Assembly: GCA_938074515.1 (NCBI GenBank) | Contig: CALJFV010000184.1 | Location: 1 to 6,285, forward strand | Origin: an uncultured Flavobacteriaceae bacterium | GTDB lineage: Bacteria; Bacteroidota; Bacteroidia; Flavobacteriales; Flavobacteriaceae | Direction of reading: 5' to 3' | Length of the DNA stretch: 6,285 bases | In this document: positions 1 through 5,589 of the stretch, piece by piece | How positions within the stretch are numbered: the first letter of the stretch is position 1 | Layout: each line of letters begins with the position of its first letter | Position numbers and translations under genes: made by a program | Notes under the pieces: generated by a model | What the model saw: the letters and a program-made list of their open reading frames with translations, nothing else | What the model was told of the DNA's origin: nothing | Database searches by the model: none

Positions 1-396
1 CCTTCAGATGATGCGGACAAGATTAATTATCAAGGCCTAGAGACCATTGGTAAATATATTTACGCTTTAATTTCTGATCTTGATGATGATGCTAAATTGA
101 CCTTTCGCAAGACTAAAAATGAGAGCGAAGAAACCCCGCGATTTAAGGTAGGCTTGGGGGTAATTCCAGATTATCTTTTCACCGGAACTGGAATGCGTAT
201 TGATGGGGTTAGTGAGGACAAACCAGCGCAAAAAGCGGGTCTGAAAAAAGGCGATGTTGTGGTGCGTTTAGGAGACAGCACGGTGACCGATATGATGAGT
301 TATATGCGTGCATTATCTGTTTTTAAGCAAGGCGATTCAACACAAGCAACCATAGAGCGCGGAACGCAATCTCTCGAGGTTCGCATCGATTTTTAA
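1..396 (+). CDS. M28-family metallopeptidase with C-terminal PDZ domain (3' part only)
   Basis: The frame is open from the first base to a TAA at 394-396, so this is the last 131 residues of a longer protein whose start lies left of the window; an in-frame TTG at 97 is internal and not a credible start. Residues 1-12 (PSDDADKINYQG) match the conserved end of the M28 zinc aminopeptidase fold, where this segment follows the last zinc-ligand region. Residues of about 48-131 form a PDZ domain, with the LGVIPDYLF carboxylate-binding-loop region, GMRIDGV, PAQKAGLKKGDVVVRLGD and a final beta strand ending in RIDF. M28 plus PDZ proteins of this form are common in Bacteroidota and usually exported, cleaving peptides N-terminally. 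Catalytic zinc ligands are outside the window, so activity cannot be judged. The gene converges on the minus-strand operon, and nothing links it to arsenic. Confidence 0.85.
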   Translation, partial: PSDDADKINYQGLETIGKYIYALISDLDDDAKLTFRKTKNESEETPRFKVGLGVIPDYLFTGTGMRIDGVSEDKPAQKAGLKKGDVVVRLGDSTVTDMMSYMRALSVFKQGDSTQATIERGTQSLEVRIDF

Positions 397-401
397 GCGC
401 A

Positions 402-1415
402 TCAATAACGACGACTGTAGGATAATGAAACGTAGAGATGGGGTTCAGCGCTGCGGTTTCGGGCTGATTCGTAATGATATTTGAGAAAGACGTCATTGCG
501 TTTGTAGCGCCAAAAAAAGCCCACATTAAAAAAATACATCATCCGATAAGGCGTAACCGTGTAAATTGAGTTGTCTCCCAGCCAATTACCTTGCAACATG
601 GCGTCATGCAATACATAGCGATAGCCAAAGCGCGTTGAAAAGAACAGTTCTGTTTCGCGTCCCAGCAATTGTCCATAGGCCATAGTCTTTTGAAGGGACG
701 ATCTACGACCAAAATAAAAAACAGCATCCTGCTCAATAAAAGTATCTTTAGAACCCATGGCTATTTTTGGATTTAGGGCAAAGTAAACCGCAAAAGGCTT
801 GGGCTGCCATTGCCATTCACGAACATACTCGTAATGGGCATTGAGATGAAAACTATTGTCAATTTGAGAAAGCCATGTCGCAATTTTTGAATCTACAGTG
901 GCCGAATTGTGAAAGGCGCTTTGAACAGTTTCTGAACCCGACCAGGGGCCAGCAATACCCAAAATAAAGTTATAACGATTCAAATGGGATTTACGGGTAA
1001 CGGTCAGTCCATTATTGAGTCCAATAAAGCCGGCATAAGGACGATCCAAGAATTTTATTTTGTCAGTCAAAAGATCTGTGGGGGTATAAATTTCCTGGTA
1101 AAGTACTAAGCTGTATTGACGGGTTTGCTTTTGTTCCAGTTGTTTTGGTGATAGGGGAAGCCATCGGTGTAATCCTAAAAAACTGCCTGTAGAGTAGTAA
1201 CGATCTGTGAAATGCAAAAAATCATTGTCTTGACGCAGTTCAAATTGATCAAAATAATCGGGCAACCACAATGCGTCTTCTAAAGAATCAATTTTTTGAG
1301 ATTGAGATTCAAGGTCTTTTTCTTTCGACACCATGGACCCGATTGAAGTCTGCCCTTGGAGTCTTCCAATAGAAATCAAAAACAGCAATGCTATGTATTG
1401 AAATATTTTGATCAT
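402..1415 (-). CDS. LpxR-family (DUF2219) outer-membrane lipid A deacylase
   Basis: A 337-residue protein. Residues 1-22 (MIKIFQYIALLFLISIGRLQ then GQ) form a signal peptide, followed by a charged linker to about residue 55. The family signature then appears: RQDND at 61-65, TDRYYSTG at 70-77, DRPYAG at 124-129, and GIAGPWSG...VQSAFHN at 153-170, where H169 is the likely catalytic histidine. The rest alternates aromatic beta strands, as expected for an outer-membrane barrel, ending in SYSRRY. In Salmonella, LpxR removes the 3'-acyloxyacyl chain from lipid A on the outer leaflet; that exact activity is only inferred here. The segment after H169 departs from the usual family pattern (Q184-I-D-N-S where Gln-x-x-Asn-Glu is common). 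I chose the ATG at 1415 because it places the signal peptide at the N-terminus; a TTG at 1442 would add nine residues and overlap the upstream gene. It is the last gene of the operon, 7 nt after the CesA-like gene. Confidence 0.82.
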   Translation of the reverse strand: MIKIFQYIALLFLISIGRLQGQTSIGSMVSKEKDLESQSQKIDSLEDALWLPDYFDQFELRQDNDFLHFTDRYYSTGSFLGLHRWLPLSPKQLEQKQTRQYSLVLYQEIYTPTDLLTDKIKFLDRPYAGFIGLNNGLTVTRKSHLNRYNFILGIAGPWSGSETVQSAFHNSATVDSKIATWLSQIDNSFHLNAHYEYVREWQWQPKPFAVYFALNPKIAMGSKDTFIEQDAVFYFGRRSSLQKTMAYGQLLGRETELFFSTRFGYRYVLHDAMLQGNWLGDNSIYTVTPYRMMYFFNVGFFWRYKRNDVFLKYHYESARNRSAEPHLYVSLSYSRRY

Positions 1416-1422
1416 GCTTTGG

Positions 1423-2925
1423 TCAATTCTTGAACCTGTCAAAAATACTTTTAATTAAAAGATAACCGAAACCTAAGACACAGAGGATATGAAATGGCGC
1501 TAAACCATAATCTCCTGTCGGCCCCATTTTTGCCGCTAGAAATAATCCAGATAGGGCATAAATCATCAGAAATAGTTCTAAAAATATAGGACCTAATTGC
1601 CTCCCCGAGGAGTAATTAGCCAGCGATTTGATCTTATCGCCTCGCTCTGAATCGCGGGCACTGACTTTGGGTGTCCTCACAAAAGGAGTAATTACCCCGA
1701 GGTGTCCTTGAATTACCGCAATGGCGTTATTGGCCGAAAGTCCAATGGCGAGCGTGAAAAATACAACGAAATCAAACAAGGCCCGCCCCCACGAGATATT
1801 TTGATGTGCATTAAATATTTTATAAGCACCGGTATAGGACCAAAGCAGGAGTATTGTGGTTAGGCCAAAAGATTGAAAGAAATAAAAAATCCATGACCAT
1901 TGATTATGACTGTTCTTAATCCACAAAAGCGGCAAACTCAACACAATGAGCATCAGAACCAAAAAAAATATTGAGCTGCTGAACAAATGGGCGGCACCAA
2001 AAATTTTCTCTTTAAAACTTAAATCCTTTTTAGTCCATAAGATGCGCCCATGTAGTTTGAAATTTTGTGCCCCGCCTTTATTCCATCTGAATTGCTGACT
2101 TCGTGCCGCTTGAACGGTCTCTGGCAGCTGTGCTGGAGTAATAATATCAGGGCGATAAACGATACGCCATCCTCTGAGTTGCGCACGGTAACTCAGGTCT
2201 AGATCTTCGGTTAAGGTCATTCCTGACCAGTTTCCAGCGTCCTGGATACATGATTTACGCCAGATTCCTGCAGTCCCGTTGAAATTCATAAATACGCCAT
2301 TGGCTTGTCGTCCCATTTGCTCAAGCCCAAAGTGCAAATCCAAGGCGAATGCTTCAGTGCGGGTCAAAAATGAATGGTCCCGATTAATGTGTCCCCATCG
2401 GGTTTGGACCACGCCAATATTTGAATTGTTGAAGTACGGCATACTGCGCAAGAGCCAATCACTTTGCGGTAGAAAATCGGCATCAAAAATGGCAATAAAT
2501 TCACCCTGGGCGATAGCCAGTCCTTCTTTGAGGGCTCCAGCCTTAAAACCAGTTCTATGTTTTCGGTGTATGTGGGTGATGGGAACCCCTTGAGTTTTAA
2601 GTTCAGAAACTAGGTCGCGCGCCATTGAGCTCGTATCGTCGGTTGAATCATCGAGCACCTGAATCTCAAGTCGATTCTTTGGGTATTCTATTGCAGCAAC
2701 CTTATGAATCAGCGCCTTTATTACATTTTGCTCATTGTATATGGGCAGTTGAATGGTTACGCTCGGTAAGTTGTCTTTTAGGCCGTAGGGGGGCAATTGA
2801 TTTTTTGCGAACTGTTTTCTCGCACCCTTAAATTTGTAAAAAAGAATGACCTGCGTTACGGCAAAGAGCAATACGGTTAAAAGGCAAAGAGCATAAATTA
2901 GGACGGTGAGAAACTCCAACATCAT
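1423..2925 (-). CDS. Cellulose-synthase-like membrane glycosyltransferase, GT2 family
   Basis: A 500-residue processive-type GT2. A transmembrane helix at about 5-30 precedes the cytosolic GT-A domain, with QLPIYNE at 59-65, DDS at 92-94 (UDP binding), DAD at 148-150 (the DxD metal/nucleotide site), TED at 239-241 (catalytic base) and QQFRW at 277-281 (the Q-x-x-R-W acceptor motif). All catalytic motifs are present. Hydrophobic segments at about 311-336, 344-366, 382-406, 448-465 and 476-493 form the membrane pore region, with FVRTPK at 415-420 between them. Family members polymerise beta-linked glucans or mannans, or glycosylate lipid carriers; the sugar here cannot be read from sequence. 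No PilZ domain, BcsB, BcsC or BcsZ is present, so a standard cellulose machine is unlikely. Its ATG overlaps the TGA of the upstream DPM-like gene, implying coupled translation. A second ATG follows directly at 2922. Confidence 0.9.
   Translation of the reverse strand: MMLEFLTVLIYALCLLTVLLFAVTQVILFYKFKGARKQFAKNQLPPYGLKDNLPSVTIQLPIYNEQNVIKALIHKVAAIEYPKNRLEIQVLDDSTDDTSSMARDLVSELKTQGVPITHIHRKHRTGFKAGALKEGLAIAQGEFIAIFDADFLPQSDWLLRSMPYFNNSNIGVVQTRWGHINRDHSFLTRTEAFALDLHFGLEQMGRQANGVFMNFNGTAGIWRKSCIQDAGNWSGMTLTEDLDLSYRAQLRGWRIVYRPDIITPAQLPETVQAARSQQFRWNKGGAQNFKLHGRILWTKKDLSFKEKIFGAAHLFSSSIFFLVLMLIVLSLPLLWIKNSHNQWSWIFYFFQSFGLTTILLLWSYTGAYKIFNAHQNISWGRALFDFVVFFTLAIGLSANNAIAVIQGHLGVITPFVRTPKVSARDSERGDKIKSLANYSSGRQLGPIFLELFLMIYALSGLFLAAKMGPTGDYGLAPFHILCVLGFGYLLIKSIFDRFKN
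2922..2925 (-). other. ATGA stop-start overlap between two glycosyltransferase genes
   Basis: Read on the minus strand, the four bases ATGA contain both the ATG of the CesA-like gene and the TGA of the DPM-like gene. This is the usual arrangement for translational coupling and termination-reinitiation, and it suggests that the two glycosyltransferases are made in related amounts. A second in-frame ATG follows immediately. No Shine-Dalgarno sequence is visible upstream. Confidence 0.85.
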
Positions 2926-3632
2926 TTAAAAACGGCGTGTTTGGCAATCCAGCCAATAATTTTCACTCCGGCAAAGATAACACCTTTTAAAGTCCCTGAA
3001 ACCTTTGAGACCCCGATGCGATTTCTGTAAGGGACCTTGATTTCCATGTAATTTAGTTTCATATTCAAGGCCTTGAGTTGCATTTCAATGGTCCAGCCAT
3101 AAGTCATGTCGGACATATTCATTGCCATGAGTTTATCGTAGCGAATCGCCCGAAAGGGACCTAGGTCCGTATACCGTGCGCCAAATAAATGATGCATAAG
3201 CCAGGTGGCCAACCAATTCCCGAAGCGCTGTGGCAAGGTCATCGCACGAGCTTCCATTAATTCTGGGGCTCGCGCACCGATGACAAGATCCATATTTTTT
3301 TCCAGTATCGGGGCTGTCAAAGCGTCCAAGTACTTTGGATAATCGCTATAGTCTCCATCCAGAAATACAATAATCTGGGGCGTTTGTTCAGGGTGTTTTA
3401 GGGCTCTTGATTTGATGTATTCTAGGGCATGCATACACGCATACCCATAGCCACGACGAGATTCGTTTAAGACTAGAGCCCCGTGATTTTTAGCTACGGC
3501 AACAGTGTTGTCGTTGGAGCCGTTGTCCACGACGATGACCTCTGAAGCTGATTTTGGGATCTCATCTAAAACATATCCGATGGCTTCAGCTTCATTGATG
3601 GCGGGTATAATTACCGTGATTTTTGCCCCCAA
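2922..3632 (-). CDS. DPM/DPG-synthase-like glycosyltransferase, GT2 family
   Basis: A 236-residue soluble GT2 of the dolichyl/undecaprenyl-phosphate sugar synthase type. Motifs in order are IPAINE at 9-14, VVDNGSNDNT at 34-43, RGYGYA at 60-65, LDGDYSDYP at 91-99 (the D-x-D metal site), ARYTDLGPFRAIR at 152-164, YGWTIEMQLKA at 178-188 and PYRNRIGVSKVSG at 201-213. The length suits the short form without added transmembrane helices; the hydrophobic stretch at 215-229 may touch the membrane. Family members usually move a sugar from a nucleotide donor to a polyprenyl phosphate at the cytosolic face of the inner membrane. The start is taken as TTG at 3632: no ATG lies between it and the in-frame TGA at 3657-3659, and the fold begins at residue 4. 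AAGGGCG about 15 nt upstream is only a weak ribosome site. It lies 8 nt after the MerT-like gene and overlaps the CesA-like gene by 4 nt, so both probably act on one product. Confidence 0.88.
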   Translation of the reverse strand: MGAKITVIIPAINEAEAIGYVLDEIPKSASEVIVVDNGSNDNTVAVAKNHGALVLNESRRGYGYACMHALEYIKSRALKHPEQTPQIIVFLDGDYSDYPKYLDALTAPILEKNMDLVIGARAPELMEARAMTLPQRFGNWLATWLMHHLFGARYTDLGPFRAIRYDKLMAMNMSDMTYGWTIEMQLKALNMKLNYMEIKVPYRNRIGVSKVSGTLKGVIFAGVKIIGWIAKHAVFK

Positions 3633-3640
3633 AATTGTCT

Positions 3641-4054
3641 CTATTCGCCCTTTAATTCAATTTGCTGCTGAGGTACAATATAGGTATCAAAATACCATGA
3701 GGATAATTCTTCTAGCCCAATAAACAAAAGAACTCCTAGAATAATAATCAAGGCGCCAACAAGCAGTAAATTAATTTGTTTGCGTTTTGGATCGATAGAG
3801 CATTGATCTTGAGTTGTTTTGTATTTATAGACGCCATAAGCCCCTATAATGATCGCGACCACGCGCATTAATATCGCACCAGTACCCAATGAGCCATCTT
3901 CTTGATAAAAAAAGTCGGCAAAAGAAATGGCGACAACCCCACCCATAAGGCCAAGCATAAATAAAACCGCAGGGGCAACACAACACAAGATTCCTGCTAA
4001 GGCAGACATGAGTCCGTATTTTAGCGTCCATTTAAATATACTGGGTGTATTCAT
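3641..4054 (-). CDS. Small MerT-like inner-membrane protein with Cys-Cys pair
   Basis: A 137-residue protein with three predicted membrane helices, at about 14-43, 59-78 and 94-114. The first holds the pattern G21-I-L-C24-C25-V-A-P28, which resembles the paired-cysteine first helix of mercuric transporters (MerT), where it hands the metal ion through the inner membrane. A further cysteine, C85, lies in the loop between helices 2 and 3, roughly where MerT carries its second cysteine pair, but here it is single. The tail (about 115-137) is polar. Family membership is by pattern, not alignment, and the substrate is unknown. In an arsenic locus a thiol-reactive substrate such as arsenite, a methylated arsenical or Hg(II) is plausible. 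No MerR, MerP or MerA gene is visible. ATG start at 4054, 22 nt after the upstream gene, the widest gap in the operon; no clear ribosome site. Confidence 0.7.
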   Translation of the reverse strand: MNTPSIFKWTLKYGLMSALAGILCCVAPAVLFMLGLMGGVVAISFADFFYQEDGSLGTGAILMRVVAIIIGAYGVYKYKTTQDQCSIDPKRKQINLLLVGALIIILGVLLFIGLEELSSWYFDTYIVPQQQIELKGE

Positions 4055-4076
4055 AAGGTTTATCTAATGAGCTAAT

Positions 4077-4823
4077 TTACTCAATTTTTGGGGTATTTGG
4101 TGATACATTTCTCTGGTAGTAGGCCCAAAGTTGTTCTGGACTTTGCCCTCTTCGGTAATTGTATTGGATCACCCAAAAATGCCATTGTAATTGCCAAAGC
4201 CCCCGAGATTTATATTTTCGGGCAGAACTGATCACGTTTTGAGGCAATACGCAAAAGCGCGTCTGAGCGTACAGTCGGTCAATTAAATTTAAGTCTTCGC
4301 AGATAATGTATTCCTGGTCAAAGCCACCGATTAGTTCAAACAAAGCTTTACTTACAAAGAGACTTTGGTCCCCACCGCGACAGAATTTCCAATTGAAGCG
4401 TGTCCCCCAGCCGGCTATTTTTAGCCACCAATGCTGTAGGTCAAAAGCCATACGAAAGCAGCCCGCTTGACACGCTTGGTTTACTTGATTTAATATGTAT
4501 CGATCGTAGTTTTGTGGTGGTAGGGTATCTGCATGAATAAAATATAGGCAGTTGGCGCGGGCGTTTGAGGCGCCTAAATTCATCTGACGGGCTCGTCCTG
4601 CGGGGCTTTGCAGTAGTGTGACATTTTGTTGGGTATTCTTTTTTTTCCACTGATTTATCGCATGCTGGGTTTGGTCTGAACTGCCTCCATCGACGATAAT
4701 CACTTCAATATCTTTTGGTTGATCGGCGCGCATAAATAGGCCTTCAAGGGTCCGGATAATGTTTTTGGCCTCATTTAATGTAGGGACGACTACAGACAGA
4801 TGAAGTGTGTTACTTTGGTCCAC
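4077..4823 (-). CDS. TIGR04283-type arsenosugar biosynthesis glycosyltransferase (GT2)
   Basis: A 248-residue GT2 that I recognise as the 'rSAM/selenodomain-associated transferase 2' type, now tied to arsenosugar biosynthesis. Motifs are VVPTLNEAKNI at 12-22, DGGSSDQT at 45-52, GRARQMNLGA at 76-85, FIHADTLPP at 95-103 (the D-x-D-like site reads HAD), CRGGDQSLFV at 148-157, GGFDQ at 166-170, EDLNLIDRL at 176-184 and SSARKYKSRG at 199-208. The GRARQMN and RGGDQ-SLF blocks are the features that separate this group from general GT2 enzymes. Its likely role is a sugar or aglycone transfer step late in arsenosugar formation in the cytosol; the exact reaction is not established for this gene. The start is GTG at 4823, because no ATG precedes the first motif, and it sits 5 nt after the DUF547 stop. 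The partner TIGR04282-type enzyme is not in this window. Confidence 0.88.
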   Translation of the reverse strand: MDQSNTLHLSVVVPTLNEAKNIIRTLEGLFMRADQPKDIEVIIVDGGSSDQTQHAINQWKKKNTQQNVTLLQSPAGRARQMNLGASNARANCLYFIHADTLPPQNYDRYILNQVNQACQAGCFRMAFDLQHWWLKIAGWGTRFNWKFCRGGDQSLFVSKALFELIGGFDQEYIICEDLNLIDRLYAQTRFCVLPQNVISSARKYKSRGLWQLQWHFWVIQYNYRRGQSPEQLWAYYQRNVSPNTPKIE

Positions 4824-4828
4824 CGAGC

Positions 4829-5587
4829 TTAATTATTTAAAGACCAATCATAGGATAAATAACTGATTGCAATATTTCGGGGAACGTTTTTCCCAGTGTA
4901 TTTGTTGATGAGCTGAATCAAGTCCTCAGCACTTCCAAAATCTCGCTTAAACCACATAAAAATACGCGAGAGATTCAGTCTTTTTTCGGTGTATTTATTT
5001 TTTGTTGAATCGTTGAAAAAGACGGATGCAGCACGATTGAGTTGTTGGTCAAGTTGATCCGCTCGGTAGGCTTCATTCGACAATATAGGACATGATTTTG
5101 AGGCGCAATTAATGGCAAAATGAATACGAGGTTCCTCGTACTTCCTTAAAATTTCGTGTTCTATGTCGTCTAAAGTCCAGGAGTCATTTTTGCTCTGGAG
5201 TACAGTCTGCTTCCATGGTCGACTGATGTCTTTGATACTCTTAACGGGGAGATTCTCGCAAATAAGTTTGACGGTACATGCATTATAAGCGTTGATCCAA
5301 AAAGCTAATTGCTCCTCTTTTGAATGATTATTTATTCCCTCAGCACTTTTTGCAAGTCCTTGAATATATCGGTTCACTTGGGCTATATCAAGCAGAAAGC
5401 TGGAGTAATCCACACGGCCTTGATCACTTACATGACGTTTTAAAAGATTGTCCCATAATTGATGATCGATCTTGTCTTGGTCCGAATTTATATGAGCCTC
5501 ACTTGGCTGGGCGTTTAAACTAAGGCTAATGAGTAAAATGCCCCAAAAATATTTTATCCTATGATTTAAAAAAACTACCCGCATCAT
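4829..5587 (-). CDS. Exported DUF547-domain protein of the arsenosugar locus
   Basis: A 252-residue protein. The N-terminus (about 1-26) has basic residues and then the hydrophobic stretch WGILLISLSLNAQ, consistent with a Sec signal peptide; there is no lipobox cysteine. The DUF547 domain fills most of the rest: EEQLAFWINAYNA at 91-103, LDDIEHEILR at 139-148, RIHFAINCASKSCP at 154-167 with C161 and C166, SRIFMWFKRDF at 207-217 and YLSYDWSLN at 243-251. The biochemical function of DUF547 is unknown to me. Such genes recur beside arsM and arsenosugar glycosyltransferases, which supports a role in handling the product, but the signal peptide would place this one in the periplasm or envelope, away from the cytosolic enzymes. 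I chose the ATG at 5587, 2 nt after the arsM stop; TTG codons at 5599 and 5596 would overlap arsM. Confidence 0.88.
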   Translation of the reverse strand: MMRVVFLNHRIKYFWGILLISLSLNAQPSEAHINSDQDKIDHQLWDNLLKRHVSDQGRVDYSSFLLDIAQVNRYIQGLAKSAEGINNHSKEEQLAFWINAYNACTVKLICENLPVKSIKDISRPWKQTVLQSKNDSWTLDDIEHEILRKYEEPRIHFAINCASKSCPILSNEAYRADQLDQQLNRAASVFFNDSTKNKYTEKRLNLSRIFMWFKRDFGSAEDLIQLINKYTGKNVPRNIAISYLSYDWSLNN

Positions 5588-5589
5588 AA

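Noticed and set aside
97..396. Stand-alone 99-residue PDZ protein starting at TTG 97
   Set aside because: The same frame is open to base 1 and encodes the M28 motif PSDDADKIN just upstream, so the TTG is an internal leucine codon.
376..410. Imperfect direct repeat around GCGCATC/CGCATC at the convergent junction
   Set aside because: The match is only about six bases, is not flanked by any mobile-element feature, and one copy is coding sequence.
2279..2593. Plus-strand ORF of 104 codons opposite the CesA-like gene
   Set aside because: It is antisense to the conserved catalytic core of a clear GT2 gene, has no recognisable motif and no ribosome site.
1423..3632. Bacterial cellulose synthesis (bcs) locus
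   Set aside because: The CesA-like protein lacks a PilZ domain, and no bcsB, bcsC or bcsZ gene is nearby; the neighbours are a DPM-like GT and LpxR.
3505..3723. Plus-strand ORF of 72 codons across the junction of the DPM-like and MerT-like genes
   Set aside because: It is antisense to two well-supported genes and shows no protein signature; it reads as a shadow frame.
5544..5551. Bacteroidota-like -7 box (TATTTTTG on the minus strand, matching TAnnTTTG) within the start of the DUF547 gene
   Set aside because: No TTG box lies at the expected distance upstream (about 17-23 bases), and a single 8-base match in AT-rich signal-peptide sequence is expected by chance.
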